64,000 nt of DNA from Motilimonas cestriensis (GCF_021295315.1 NZ_JAIMJA010000016.1:51837-115836), one strand, 5' to 3'. Shown: positions 53,710-63,779, counted from the first letter of the stretch. Translations and numbers: made by a program. Notes: generated by a model from the sequence alone, not told the origin.

Positions 53710-54066
53710 ATGAGCATAGCTGAGCTAATTTCACAATTACAAACCCAACCAAATAGCATTGAATTTAATGATGTGATGGCGGTCATTGAAGCTAATTATG
53801 ACTACACCGCCACTGAGTTTAGTAATGGTGCCGGCAATGAACTCGTCATCAACGCGGCGGGCACCAATGAAGGCTCATGCCGTTTATTCGCTTTCGCCCA
53901 ACTTAACCAACTCGATCAAGCGCAAACCTTAGCCTTGTTTGGCCGTTTTTATCGCGAAGACGTACTACAACACCCTGAAGGTACTGATCACGCGAATATT
54001 CGCAACTTTATTAAGTACGGCTGGGATGGCATCACATTCCAAGCAATCGCCTTGGTTGCAAAGTAG
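53710..54066 (+). CDS. HopJ-type small protein
   Basis: 118-residue protein of the HopJ family, named after a Pseudomonas effector but found as a plain cytoplasmic protein in many proteobacteria. Core motifs: NYDYTATEFSNG, INAAGTNEGSCRLFAFA, GTDHANIRNFIKYGWDGI. AAGGAT RBS. No secretion context here, so the effector role does not carry over. Confidence 0.83.
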   Translation: MSIAELISQLQTQPNSIEFNDVMAVIEANYDYTATEFSNGAGNELVINAAGTNEGSCRLFAFAQLNQLDQAQTLALFGRFYREDVLQHPEGTDHANIRNFIKYGWDGITFQAIALVAK

Positions 54067-54198
54067 TCATCCCAAGCGATAGGCAAACTTAGGTTTGCTT
54101 ATCTTGCCCTGCGTTTCACCGCCACAACAAAATTATTTCGTTTTACTCTCAAGCTCTTTCTATTGTAAATAGTCAGCCCACTTATTCGGATTGAGCTC

Positions 54199-54876
54199 AT
54201 GTCAGCGTTAATTAAACAACTGCCCCCTTCTGATGGTACTCCCACCCACTTTGAAGCAATAGCTCAGGCATTAACCAGACAAGGTTACTGCATTATTCCT
54301 GACGCCTTAATTTCTGAGCCGGAGTTAACTCAAGCGCTATTTTTGCAGGCTTGCCAAATGCCAGATAAAGCCTTTAGTGCTGCTGGTATTGGTAGACAAA
54401 AAGATCATATGCAAAACAATTTCGTGCGTCGCGATGAAATACACTGGATTGATGGTAAAACCCCCGCCGAACAAGCTTGGTTAGATTGGAACTATCGCCT
54501 ACAACACTTTTTAAATCGACGTCTGTTTCTTGGCTTATTTTCTTATGAAAGCCATTTCGCGCATTACCGCCCCGGCGCTTTCTATAAAAAACACATGGAT
54601 GCGTTTCGCGGTGAAGCCAACCGAGTATTAACGACGGTTTTCTACTTGAATCCAAGCTGGACTACGGAAGATGGTGGCGAGTTAGTGCTCTACCCTGAAC
54701 ATGATCCCGACAATCAAAATGCGCAGTTAGCGAAAGTAATGCCTACATTTGGCACCATGGTGATATTTTTGAGTGAGGAATTTCCTCATGAGGTACTACC
54801 CGCGATGCGCGATCGCTACAGCATCGCAGGTTGGTTTAGAGTTAACAATACTGAAAAATTAGATCCACCGCGCTAG
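54199..54876 (+). CDS. 2-oxoglutarate/Fe(II) dioxygenase (P4Hc type)
   Basis: 225-residue oxygenase. HxD is KKHMDAF, distal His is in FPHEVLP, and the 2OG-binding Arg is in RYSIAGW, all present. Substrate not predictable (prolyl hydroxylase-like fold). No neighbour on the same operon. Confidence 0.83.
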   Translation: MSALIKQLPPSDGTPTHFEAIAQALTRQGYCIIPDALISEPELTQALFLQACQMPDKAFSAAGIGRQKDHMQNNFVRRDEIHWIDGKTPAEQAWLDWNYRLQHFLNRRLFLGLFSYESHFAHYRPGAFYKKHMDAFRGEANRVLTTVFYLNPSWTTEDGGELVLYPEHDPDNQNAQLAKVMPTFGTMVIFLSEEFPHEVLPAMRDRYSIAGWFRVNNTEKLDPPR

Positions 54877-54918
54877 GCATACATTGAAAGGCGGTAGCAA
54901 CTTCGGTTGAGGTTACCA

Positions 54919-55350
54919 TTATTTAAATACCCAAAATTTATTCAGTAAAAATATCACTACTGGAGTAACAAACATCAATAACGCTAAATAAACATAATGA
55001 TGCAAACCCAGCCAGTCGATGGTAATCCCAGCCCAGGCTAAATTAAGTAACAGGCCGATAGCCGCCGTTTTAGCAAAGCGCATAAAGGCTTTTTTCTGGC
55101 AGGTTGCCGCTTGTGCTTCGGTTTTAAAGGTCCACTTAAATTGCCCCAAATAAGACACGCAAAAAGCGACTAGAAAACCAATAATATTCGCCGGCAATTG
55201 CGTAACATCGACCCAAGCATACAAAACATGGAATGCTAGGGCATGGGTGAGCGTCGCGCCCACCCCAACAACAGCGAAGGAAACCAGCTGACCTAGATTA
55301 ATATTATGCACATTTATCTGATGCTTCAGCTTGCTGATCATGACTGTCAT
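54919..55350 (-). CDS. GtrA-type membrane protein (flippase-like)
   Basis: 143-residue GtrA family protein with four helices: LVSFAVVGVGATLTHALAFH; IIGFLVAFCVSYLGQF; AAIGLLLNLAWAGITI; VYLALLMFVTPVVIFLLNKFWVF. GtrA-like proteins work with GtrB-type glycosyltransferases in moving lipid-linked sugar across the membrane. ATG 55350 has GAGGGA 6 nt upstream; the 5' end overlaps the glycosyltransferase 3' end by 47 nt. Confidence 0.87.
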   Translation of the reverse strand: MTVMISKLKHQINVHNINLGQLVSFAVVGVGATLTHALAFHVLYAWVDVTQLPANIIGFLVAFCVSYLGQFKWTFKTEAQAATCQKKAFMRFAKTAAIGLLLNLAWAGITIDWLGLHHYVYLALLMFVTPVVIFLLNKFWVFK

Positions 55351-56278
55351 AGATTCCCTCAATTACATAAAGTGGCCGACTTTTCACTTCTTCAAAGATT
55401 CGTCCAATATATTCACCTAATATCCCAATACCAATCAGGTTTATCGCGCTGAAGAATAAAATTAAGGAAATTAAAGAAGCATAACCAGGCACTTCAACAC
55501 CTAGCACTAAGGTTTTGAAAATAGTAAATGCCATATAAAGAAACGCGATAACGGCGACACCGGCACCAAGATAGCTCCAGATCCGAAGAGGGGCTGTAGA
55601 GAAGCCTAAAATACCGTCTAGAGCAAAGTTCCACAACTTCCAGTAATTCCATTTCGTTTCGCCCGCAACACGCTGTGGTCGATGGAAGTAAACGTATTCA
55701 GTTTTAAAACCGGGGAACGCAAACAAGCCTTTCATAAAACGCGCCTTTTCAGGCATTTTACGCACTACCTCTAACACCTTTTGATCTATCAAACGAAAGT
55801 CACCGGCGTTTTGCGGGATATCCACTTTACTGATACGGCCAATTAAGCGATAAAACGCCATAGCGGTTTTACGCTTAATAAAGTTGTCTTCACGGCGATC
55901 GCTGCGTACCGCCACCACAGAGTTAGCACCTTGGCGCCATTTCTCGACCATTTCAGTAATTAATTCAGGTGGATCTTGTAAATCCACATCCATCGGGATC
56001 ACCGCTTGGCCTTTAACATTGTCTAACCCTGCAGTTAATGCCACATCTTTACCAAAGTTACGCGATAGGTTAATTAAGCGCACGTGGCTATCTGGAGCAA
56101 TGGCTTTTTGATGCAGGATCTCAAAGGTTTTATCTGTGCTGCCATCGTTAACAAACAATATCTCATAAGACGATACCGCCTGCTCTAAGATTGGTGTCAG
56201 CGTATCTAAAAATAGATCGATACTTTCTTCTTCGTTCAGCACGCATACTACGACGCTAAGCTCTGGATTAATGACCAT
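55304..56278 (-). CDS. GtrB-type polyprenyl-phosphate glycosyltransferase (GT2)
   Basis: 324-residue GT2 transferase. Nucleotide-sugar motif VVVCVLNEEESID, DxD region MDVDLQDPPELI, and two C-terminal helices (LGAGVAVIAFLYMAFTIF; LISLILFFSAINLIGIGILGEYIG) are those of GtrB/dolichol-phosphate-mannose-synthase-like enzymes that load a sugar onto undecaprenyl phosphate. AAGGGG RBS. It sits between DUF2298 and GtrA genes of one operon. Confidence 0.9.
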   Translation of the reverse strand: MVINPELSVVVCVLNEEESIDLFLDTLTPILEQAVSSYEILFVNDGSTDKTFEILHQKAIAPDSHVRLINLSRNFGKDVALTAGLDNVKGQAVIPMDVDLQDPPELITEMVEKWRQGANSVVAVRSDRREDNFIKRKTAMAFYRLIGRISKVDIPQNAGDFRLIDQKVLEVVRKMPEKARFMKGLFAFPGFKTEYVYFHRPQRVAGETKWNYWKLWNFALDGILGFSTAPLRIWSYLGAGVAVIAFLYMAFTIFKTLVLGVEVPGYASLISLILFFSAINLIGIGILGEYIGRIFEEVKSRPLYVIEGIYDSHDQQAEASDKCA

Positions 56279-56334
56279 ACATTCCCCTTTTTAAATGACT
56301 CTCTTCCATGAGATGGTGTTATTTAGGCATTGGC

Positions 56335-58410
56335 TTATTGTTGACGGCGCATCCAAATCCCTTTTGGCGGCTGACCGTTGCGATTAAAGCCAAACCAATC
56401 ATAATGGCTTTTTATTTGTTCGTTTATAGCATGCCAGTTTTGCTGCTGGCCAGCATCAAATACCACATACTCAACCCGATGCGCTTGCAGCCAATCACGA
56501 CTCCCCCCCAAGGTACCAGCATAGAAGCTGCGTATTTTCTCGGTCATTTTCCACACTTGTGGCACTTCACCGTGCCAAGTACGTAAGTGGGAGGGCCAAC
56601 CCATCAGCACTGGCTTATCGTTAAAAATAGCGTAAACACTGGAGTGCATATAAGCATTGTCAGGCACATTTTCTAACACGACACCACGTGGGGCTTGCTT
56701 TAAAAAGTTAAACATATCGCGGTTTTCAGGATTACCTGTAAACCACTCGTGCCCTTGCAACTTACCCATGTGCGCTTTGTTGGCATGGGTTAAGTAATTC
56801 ACCACGTCGATCCCCGCAGTAGCGGTTAGCAGCAACACTATGATGGCCGGCAATTTGATCCATAACTTTTCTGCGCCTAAGCAGATAGCACCAAACAAAA
56901 CCAATGCGCCAACATATATCCAGCCCCACCATTTCATCACGGTATTAGTGCGGATAAACTTACCGCCGGTCGGATCATCGATATAAATCATTTCACTGAT
57001 CAGCAATAACAAACCAAAGGTTAGTAAGAACACCACCGTCAACTGGCGCCATTTGCGATCAAATAATGCCAACAACATCAAGGATAAAACCGGCCACTGC
57101 ATACCAACAAATCTTGCCCAAGGCGTATGATCATTACCTGTTACTAGCTTCACTGGCGTGGATACGCCCCCACTGGTAAAGCCAATTAAGAATGGATACA
57201 CCAATACTCCGGCAAATAAGCCGCCCCCGATAAGAGCCGCCCAATCTGGCTTTTGCTTTTGCCAGTAAGTTAACGCTAACCAGCCGCAAAGTAACAAACC
57301 TTGCAACGGAAAAACCCAAGTATTGGTGATCAACATCAATGGCACCGTGGCGCCTAACATCGCGGTGCACAATCGCACCGCTTGCTGTGCTTGAATAGTC
57401 ATGATCAATACTAGTGTAATTAACAGTATTAAAAAGCCGCCTATCGGAGGATGATAATCACCAACAAAATACTGATAGCCAAAGTTTTCTAGTGGTAACA
57501 CACGTAGCTCAAATTGCTCATTTGGCTTGTCGATTGGAAAGAAAATGTCCGCCATTTCAGCATTGGTTTTATCACCGCCCTCATGGGCCTTTTCATCATG
57601 AGAACCGGTAAAACGAGCACCCCGTACTAAATTCATAAAAGCATGATTAGAGAACTGATGACGATAGCTATTTTCCGCATTAGTAATATCGCGCTCACTG
57701 GCTGTTTCAACAAATCCTTGTTGCAGAATTTGTGGCTCGGCAGGCTGTTTATAAACTAAGTGCAGTAAAGGTGATAAGCCGGTGCCACCAAAAGCCAAGG
57801 TGGCGACTAATAGCAATTTAAGCCAAGAAGACTTCACAAAATGACCGGCTAAGTGCCACGCTAACGTGACCGGTAAAGCCATTAAAATACAGAAAGATAA
57901 ATTGTATGTCGTACCTATATCTAGGCTGAAAATACGCCCAATGAGCGCACCTAGGTAATGCTGGAATGCGTAGTAGAAATCAAATTTATGAGGTGAGTAC
58001 CAATTATCATCAGGGGGCAGCGTGTCGCCGCCCATGTAGTTGCTTATAAAATAGAGATCGGTAATGCGCTCTGAGCTGACATTGATGGCCGGTAACGAAA
58101 AGCGCCAAATAAAGGCATATAAAAATGCCAAGCCAAATACCAGCTCAGCACTCCAAAAACCACTCACTTTAAGTTGATCCTTTTGCTGATGCACCAAGTA
58201 AGCACTAGCTAACGAGGTAATCGGCCAAAGCCAATTCAGGGAGCCTAAACCAACAAAGTGTTCAACAAAGAAGAAAACTAGGGCAAACAGTAAAATGCCT
58301 AAGGCACGCGCTAAGGCAAAGTTAGGTAGCCAACGACGGCAAAACAAGGTTAAGCCCGCTAGATTAAGCCAAATAATCCCCAGCGTGAGGGTGAGATAAA
58401 TATAATGCAT
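56335..58410 (-). CDS. DUF2298 membrane protein, copy 2 (GT-C-like)
   Basis: 691 residues with about 14 membrane helices and a large periplasmic tail. The YYY-type motif is KFDFYYAFQHY, and IRTNTVMKWWGW matches the R-x-NT motif of the DUF2298 family (also known from archaea and Chloroflexi). With the GtrB/GtrA pair it would be the periplasmic transferase that takes sugar from the lipid carrier; this is inferred. Closely related to the next gene: shared GDYHPP, LITNTWVFPLQ and GWPSHLRTW segments. Confidence 0.82.
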   Translation of the reverse strand: MHYIYLTLTLGIIWLNLAGLTLFCRRWLPNFALARALGILLFALVFFFVEHFVGLGSLNWLWPITSLASAYLVHQQKDQLKVSGFWSAELVFGLAFLYAFIWRFSLPAINVSSERITDLYFISNYMGGDTLPPDDNWYSPHKFDFYYAFQHYLGALIGRIFSLDIGTTYNLSFCILMALPVTLAWHLAGHFVKSSWLKLLLVATLAFGGTGLSPLLHLVYKQPAEPQILQQGFVETASERDITNAENSYRHQFSNHAFMNLVRGARFTGSHDEKAHEGGDKTNAEMADIFFPIDKPNEQFELRVLPLENFGYQYFVGDYHPPIGGFLILLITLVLIMTIQAQQAVRLCTAMLGATVPLMLITNTWVFPLQGLLLCGWLALTYWQKQKPDWAALIGGGLFAGVLVYPFLIGFTSGGVSTPVKLVTGNDHTPWARFVGMQWPVLSLMLLALFDRKWRQLTVVFLLTFGLLLLISEMIYIDDPTGGKFIRTNTVMKWWGWIYVGALVLFGAICLGAEKLWIKLPAIIVLLLTATAGIDVVNYLTHANKAHMGKLQGHEWFTGNPENRDMFNFLKQAPRGVVLENVPDNAYMHSSVYAIFNDKPVLMGWPSHLRTWHGEVPQVWKMTEKIRSFYAGTLGGSRDWLQAHRVEYVVFDAGQQQNWHAINEQIKSHYDWFGFNRNGQPPKGIWMRRQQ

Positions 58411-58412
58411 GG

Positions 58413-60407
58413 TTAATGACTTCCTTGTTCTTTACGCTGCCAAATACCCAGTCTTAAATCGCCATATTCTTTAAACGGCAGCCAAACATAATCGCGGGCA
58501 ATCTGCTGCTGGATCAACAGCCAACCTTGTTTGTTTCGATCAAAATCTGATTGTCGATAAACAATATATTCAATTTTATGCTTTGCTAACCAATCTAAGC
58601 TGTTGTCTAATTTCCCTTCAAACAGCAACTGCGCATCACGTCCGCGTTGATAAATAAAGTCAGAGTTACTGCGCCATTGTTTTTGGTGTGACGGCCAACC
58701 GGTAAATGAAGGTTTATCGGCAAACAATGCCATCGCCGATGCAGGGGTGTAAGCCATACGATCTAGCCCTTCTAACACCACGCCATCGGGTGCATCTTTT
58801 AGGTATTGCAGCATTTGTCTATTTTCGGGCAACTTAGTTAGCCAATGATGACCATTGAGCTTACCAAACGATGACTTGTCTGCAGCGTCAAAATACTCAA
58901 TCATGGTAATGCTATAGCTACCTAACGCTAATATTGGCACTAAGCTAACCCAACGCAACCACTTGCTCGGTTTAGCAAATAATATACTGCCTAGAGCGAC
59001 TAGCATGAATACCTGCGTCCATGACCACCATTTTAAGCTAGTGTTAAAACGCTCCCAGACACCGCCCATGGGATCATCAATAATAACTAACTCTGCTAAG
59101 CCTAAAAACAGTCCACTCATCACCATGATAAAGGCAACAATTGGAAATTTTCGTACCATAAATGCAGCTAAGCACCATAGGCAAAGCAGTGGCCACAGCA
59201 CCAAAAGCCATTGCTTAAAGTCAACGTGTTGGCCTTCACCAACCCACTTTATCGGCGTGCTTAACGCTTGGCTGGTGAATTCAAATAAAAAAGGATAAGA
59301 CAAGATCAGCGGAACCAGACCGCCAATCAAGACAGATTTATAACAAAGTGAACGGCCACTAACCTGACGATATATCAGCCAACCAAATACCAATAACGCT
59401 TGTAATGGCACCACCCAAGTATTAGTGATCAACATTAACGGCCCTGTTGCCACTAAAATAGCGGTTAGTATGCGTTGCTGAAATAAACGAGTATTAATAC
59501 GCTCTAATTGGAAAATACAGGCAAGGGCTAGCAGCAATAAAGCAAAACTACCTAAAGGTGGGTGATAATCACCTTGAAAGGTCAGATAACCGATGGTTTC
59601 AAGTGGCAACTCCAAATTGGTATCAGGTGCAACTCCTAGCGTTTCTTTAGCAAACTCAGTATTCATCCTAGCATCGTACATACCGATATAACGTACGCTC
59701 GCCCAAAGCTTACTTTGCGCCGTATAGGTTGGTTGATTCTCTGGATAGTCATAGAGATAAGAAACAAACGGGGAGACTCCCGTACCGCCCGCCACAACCG
59801 CCAACAACAGCACTATCTTTAAGTATTTATTACGACACCAAGTGCTGACAATCGACCACACTAAGCTAAACATAAACGCCATCATTACAGCGCTGGCTAA
59901 ATTATAAGTATGCCCAACACTTAGGTTAAGCACTCGGCCCAATAAAGCAGCTGCGTAATGTTGAAAACCATAGTAGAAATTGAAAGTGTAACCCGGAAGC
60001 CAATTATCAGGAGGAGGAAGCTGAGCGCCACTATAATAATTACTGACAAAGGATAAGTCGGTGAGCGCTTCAGAGCCACCATCAATGTCAGGAAAAGCCA
60101 TTTTCCAGAGCAAGCCATATAACAAGCCAAGAACAAAAACAACTTCGTGTTTCCACAGTATTTGAAAAAAACGTTGCCGTTGCTGATATAGCAACCAAAC
60201 CGAGGTGAGGGTGGTAAGGGGCCATAGCCAATGCAACTGACCCAAGCCAATGTAGTGCTCAATAAAGAATAAAATCAGACAAAATAATAAGGTGCTTGCG
60301 AATTTACTGACCGCATAATTACCTAAGTAACGCTGTCCAACAACGCCAACTGCAGCCAAATTCGTGCAGAGAATTAGCAAGGTCATTGCTAAAAAAATCA
60401 GACTCAT
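58413..60407 (-). CDS. DUF2298 membrane protein, copy 1 (GT-C-like)
   Basis: 664 residues, about 14 helices. YYY motif FNFYYGFQHYAAAL and the ERFNTSLKWWSW motif mark it as DUF2298. Diverged from copy 2 at many places but with the same GDYHPP, LITNTWVVPLQ and GWPSHQKQW landmarks, so it is a tandem duplicate with probable change of acceptor or sugar. It is the first gene of the four-gene operon; gap to copy 2 is 2 nt. Confidence 0.82.
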   Translation of the reverse strand: MSLIFLAMTLLILCTNLAAVGVVGQRYLGNYAVSKFASTLLFCLILFFIEHYIGLGQLHWLWPLTTLTSVWLLYQQRQRFFQILWKHEVVFVLGLLYGLLWKMAFPDIDGGSEALTDLSFVSNYYSGAQLPPPDNWLPGYTFNFYYGFQHYAAALLGRVLNLSVGHTYNLASAVMMAFMFSLVWSIVSTWCRNKYLKIVLLLAVVAGGTGVSPFVSYLYDYPENQPTYTAQSKLWASVRYIGMYDARMNTEFAKETLGVAPDTNLELPLETIGYLTFQGDYHPPLGSFALLLLALACIFQLERINTRLFQQRILTAILVATGPLMLITNTWVVPLQALLVFGWLIYRQVSGRSLCYKSVLIGGLVPLILSYPFLFEFTSQALSTPIKWVGEGQHVDFKQWLLVLWPLLCLWCLAAFMVRKFPIVAFIMVMSGLFLGLAELVIIDDPMGGVWERFNTSLKWWSWTQVFMLVALGSILFAKPSKWLRWVSLVPILALGSYSITMIEYFDAADKSSFGKLNGHHWLTKLPENRQMLQYLKDAPDGVVLEGLDRMAYTPASAMALFADKPSFTGWPSHQKQWRSNSDFIYQRGRDAQLLFEGKLDNSLDWLAKHKIEYIVYRQSDFDRNKQGWLLIQQQIARDYVWLPFKEYGDLRLGIWQRKEQGSH

Positions 60408-60674
60408 AGCCCAAAACTTCCATGATAATGCGATATGATTAATTGGCCTAAGCCAGCTAAGTAACTTGTTCCCGCTACAATCCTTGTATCAAGAAAACGC
60501 AGTGTAACAAACAAAGACCCGTTTATCTTCGACCTGTTTGGCAAAAAAGTGCTAATAGCAGCGGGTTTTCAGCAAAAAATAACGCAGTTAAACTGCAATT
60601 CAATCTTAACGGTTGGTATAAAAAAGGCTACCAAATGGCAGCCTAGTCAATTAATACTGATTAATCCTGTCAAA

Positions 60675-61028
60675 TCAATCAAGCACTAAGTTATCCATTA
60701 CATTTTGTAGTTGCAGCCCTTTCGACTGACGGATTTCTGCTCTTTTAAGTTTGTTGTGAACTAATTCTAACGTCACGCAAAGCGGCTTTTGCTCTTCTTT
60801 ATCGAAACAATAAATAGTGAAGTGTGTTTCCAACCCAACTTTCTGCTTAGGCGTACTGCGAATAACAGATACCAACGAAAGATTATCACCGACAATAGGG
60901 CTATTATTTAAATAAAAAGTCTGACTATTAATCAGTTTTTTAACTAAACGAACATCCGCTCGACGCTGTTTGTATAGCAATGCAAATGTAACACTAAGCA
61001 AAGCAAAAATGGCAAAATAAAAAATCAT
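60675..61028 (-). CDS. Membrane-anchored protein, unknown
   Basis: 118 residues. One N-terminal helix (MIFYFAIFALLSVTFALLY) followed by a cytoplasmic basic part (KQRRADVRLVKK) and a beta-rich domain. ATG 61028 has AAGGAG 8 nt upstream; the frame runs to 61130. No family recognised. Confidence 0.55.
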   Translation of the reverse strand: MIFYFAIFALLSVTFALLYKQRRADVRLVKKLINSQTFYLNNSPIVGDNLSLVSVIRSTPKQKVGLETHFTIYCFDKEEQKPLCVTLELVHNKLKRAEIRQSKGLQLQNVMDNLVLD

Positions 61029-61302
61029 ACATTCTACTCCTTTATGGATAAGCAATTGAAATAAAAAGTAGTCATTACAATTACTCGGGCCTGTCTCCAC
61101 ATCCTTGCAGAGAACAAACTGTTCAAACAATAAACAGTCATACGGTAAATTTTGCCTGATGGATTGGAAAAAAAATGTTGGCTAGGTCTAATTTAGTCTC
61201 AGTTTTAGATTTAAATGACTAAATTATTTATTTTAAAAGCTATCAATAGCTAAATTAATGATAAATACGGACAAAACGATTAATTTTGTCCGTATGACTG
61301 GG

Positions 61303-62451
61303 TTATTTAAGTGCGGCAGTTAAAATTTCGCGGCTGTGTTCAAGTGTTATGGCTTGATGCTCACCAAGTGCTACCATGCCATGCTGCTCTAGCTGGGCAA
61401 TAATAGTATTAATTGCAGCCTCTTTATCGCTACCATATTCAACTAGCTGAGTGGCAACGCCTAAACCTTGGTAAAAGTGCTCTATGGCATCGATTGTACG
61501 CTCAGCTAAATCTTCACTGGGGTCCAGATTAAATACCGCTTGGCCCATTTGCTCTAATTTTGCGCGCTTTGCTTCAATCTGATTGCGGAGCAGCCACGGC
61601 TGTACTATCGCCAATGAGCGGGCATGATCAACGCCGTATAAAGCGGTAAGCTCATGGCCGATCATATGTGTCGCCCAATCTTGTGGCACACCTGACCCAA
61701 TTAAGCCATTTAGCGCTTGGTTAGCGCTCCACATTAAGTTAGCTCGCCATTGATCGTTATCTCGTTGATCATATTGCTCACCGAGTGTTTTTAGGCTGCT
61801 TAGTAGTGCTTGCGCATAACCATCTTGCACTAATGCGCCAACGGGCATGGTTAAGTATTGCTCACAAGTATGCACCCAAGCGTCAACAATACCATTAACC
61901 AACTGACGCTCTGGTAAGGTTTTCATTACGTCAGGATCCATCACCGCAAACTTAGGCTGTACTGCTGGCGCCATAAAAGCCAATTTATCTTGAGTCGCCG
62001 CACGGGTAATAACTGCGCCCATGTTCGATTCAGAGCCTGTGGCAGGTAAAGTTAAGATCGCACCTATAGGTAAAGCATCGGTCACTTGGTGCTTGCCGAT
62101 CAAAATGTCCCAACCTTCGCCATCATATACCGAGGCTGCCGCTACATATTTAGCACCATCAATCACCGAGCCACCGCCCACCGCGAGGATGTAATCAAGC
62201 TGTTGTTCTTTCACCAGTTCAACCGCGCGATCTAACGTTTCAGCCGTTGGGTTGGCTTCAACACCGGCAAACTCTACAAACTGATGTTGTTTCAGACTAT
62301 CAACTACTTGGTCATAAACACCGTTGTGTTTAATCGAGCCGCCACCGTACAAAAACAGTACCTTTTTATCACTCGGGATAGCATGACTAATGCTGGCTAT
62401 TTGCCCTTGACCAAAATGGATCTGTGTTGGATTCACATAAGAAAATTTCAT
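61303..62451 (-). CDS. yqhD: YqhD-like NADPH-dependent aldehyde reductase (iron-type ADH fold)
   Basis: 382-residue iron-containing-ADH family enzyme. Metal ligands: D and H in VDAWVHTCEQY, H in HELTALYG and H in VDHARSL. N-terminal NADPH loop is GGGSVIDGAKYV. Overall strong match to E. coli YqhD, which reduces short aldehydes with NADPH. The AraC regulator gene (YqhC-type) is divergent, as in E. coli. Confidence 0.92.
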   Translation of the reverse strand: MKFSYVNPTQIHFGQGQIASISHAIPSDKKVLFLYGGGSIKHNGVYDQVVDSLKQHQFVEFAGVEANPTAETLDRAVELVKEQQLDYILAVGGGSVIDGAKYVAAASVYDGEGWDILIGKHQVTDALPIGAILTLPATGSESNMGAVITRAATQDKLAFMAPAVQPKFAVMDPDVMKTLPERQLVNGIVDAWVHTCEQYLTMPVGALVQDGYAQALLSSLKTLGEQYDQRDNDQWRANLMWSANQALNGLIGSGVPQDWATHMIGHELTALYGVDHARSLAIVQPWLLRNQIEAKRAKLEQMGQAVFNLDPSEDLAERTIDAIEHFYQGLGVATQLVEYGSDKEAAINTIIAQLEQHGMVALGEHQAITLEHSREILTAALK

Positions 62452-62628
62452 TCGATGCCCTCGCAGTATCTTGCAGTTATGGGTTTCTAAGTGGTTTGTA
62501 CAACCTAAGCATGTATATTAGTCGCTAAAGCCGCTTTAAAATAGGCATATTCTGCGCGATTTATTGCCTATTCCTACCAAAAGAGATATGTTGGACTTTA
62601 TTTACCGCTATCAGGAAGAGGGTAGAAC

Positions 62629-63510
62629 ATGCACCCCTTAGGTCAATTGATGCTGTCTTATGCAATACAGCACAACTTAGAGCAACTGGACGGCGTTGTT
62701 GATACTGCGATAAAAAGCGTTAAGTTTTATCGTACTGGCCAGAGTAGCCAGCGCCAACCTTTGTTGTATCAATCTGGCATTATCATTATGGGGCACGGTG
62801 ACAAAAGGGTGCATTTAAATGAGCGGGCGTTCAGTTACGGGCCAGGTGATTACTTGGTGCTAGGTGTGCCTTTGCCGCTAGAATGTGAAGCTTTTAGCCG
62901 AGATAACCTGCCTATTTATGGCATCGCCATTGACGTAGATCCACATACATTATTGCAACTGGTTAACCAACTAGAAAAGCATCACGCTAACACAACCGCT
63001 TCGGTCGCTCCTGAGTGTGGACTGGTCGCAGAACGAATGGATCAAGCGATGCAGCAGACTTGTGAAAGGCTACTGCAAGCATTACTAAACCATGCCGAAG
63101 CCGAAATTTTAGGTGAGCATCTTGTCACTGAACTGATTTTTAGAATTTTGACAGGGCCAAGAGGAAAAGTTTTATTTAACCTAGCGCAACAAGATGGCCA
63201 TTATGCGCGCGTAGCTAAAGCGCTAACCTTAGTACATCAAGACTATGCCCAACCGCTTACTGTTGACAACTTAGCTGCCAGCGCGAGTATGAGCATATCG
63301 GCATTTCATCGCGCTTTTCGACAGGTAACACTAGAATCACCGTTGCAATATTTAAAGAAAGTTCGTCTTAATAAAGCAAAAGAGCTGATCACATTAGAAG
63401 GTAAAAGGGTCAATGATGCTGCTCAATTAGTCGGTTACAGCAGTCCCTCTCAATTTAGTCGAGAGTTTAAACGACATTTTCAAACAACTCCCAAACAAAT
63501 TACAGCTTAG
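62629..63510 (+). CDS. yqhC: YqhC-like AraC-family regulator
   Basis: 293 residues. N-terminal AraC_N-type cupin (LLYQSGIIIMGHGDKRVHLNER; PLPLECEAF), C-terminal HTH18 (LAASASMSISAFHRAFR; VGYSSPSQFSREFKRHF). Match to E. coli YqhC is clear. Responds to aldehydes and drives yqhD. GAGGG RBS. Divergent from yqhD with 177 nt between. Confidence 0.9.
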   Translation: MHPLGQLMLSYAIQHNLEQLDGVVDTAIKSVKFYRTGQSSQRQPLLYQSGIIIMGHGDKRVHLNERAFSYGPGDYLVLGVPLPLECEAFSRDNLPIYGIAIDVDPHTLLQLVNQLEKHHANTTASVAPECGLVAERMDQAMQQTCERLLQALLNHAEAEILGEHLVTELIFRILTGPRGKVLFNLAQQDGHYARVAKALTLVHQDYAQPLTVDNLAASASMSISAFHRAFRQVTLESPLQYLKKVRLNKAKELITLEGKRVNDAAQLVGYSSPSQFSREFKRHFQTTPKQITA

Positions 63511-63542
63511 ATGCTCGAAATGAATCAACAAAGCCCTTTATC

Positions 63543-63566
63543 AAACCACTTTCGAGTGGTTTTTTT
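63543..63566 (+). terminator. Terminator after yqhC
   Basis: AAACCACT-TTCG-AGTGGTTT followed by a T run, 33 nt after the yqhC stop. UUCG-type tetraloop. Confidence 0.93.
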
Positions 63567-63603
63567 GTGTCTTGTACGATGGGAATTATTTTTCTGCAGA
63601 CGT

Positions 63604-63634
63604 AAAAAAGCCCGACTCTTTCGAATCGGGCTTT
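63604..63634 (-). terminator. Terminator of the rRNA operon
   Basis: On the minus strand, AAAGCCCGA pairs with TCGGGCTTT and is followed by a T run (A run at 63604-63609 on the plus strand). It is 27 nt after the 5S 3' end. Confidence 0.9.
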
Positions 63635-63660
63635 CTACTGCTCATAATGAGCCTAATTGG

Positions 63661-63779
63661 CGCTTGGCGGTGTCCTACTCTCACATGGGGAAACCCCACA
63701 CTACCATCGGCGCTGCTGCGTTTCACTTCTGAGTTCGGCATGGATTCAGGTGGTTCCACAGCGCTATTGCCGCCAAGCA
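63661..63779 (-). rRNA. rrf: 5S ribosomal RNA
   Basis: About 119 nt. On the minus strand it starts TGCTTGGCGGC, contains CATGCCGAACTCAGAAGTGAA and AGCGCCGATGGTAGTGTGGGG, and closes with GCCAAGC, pairing with the 5' end: all 5S landmarks. Ends are by similarity to E. coli 5S. Confidence 0.95.

Noticed and set aside
53710..54066. HopJ protein as a type III effector
   Set aside because: No secretion genes, chaperone or effector signal nearby; the family occurs widely as a cytoplasmic protein.
2223..63400. CRISPR array, prophage or insertion sequence
   Set aside because: No regularly spaced repeats, integrase, transposase or terminal-repeat structure is seen; the repeats found are small palindromes.
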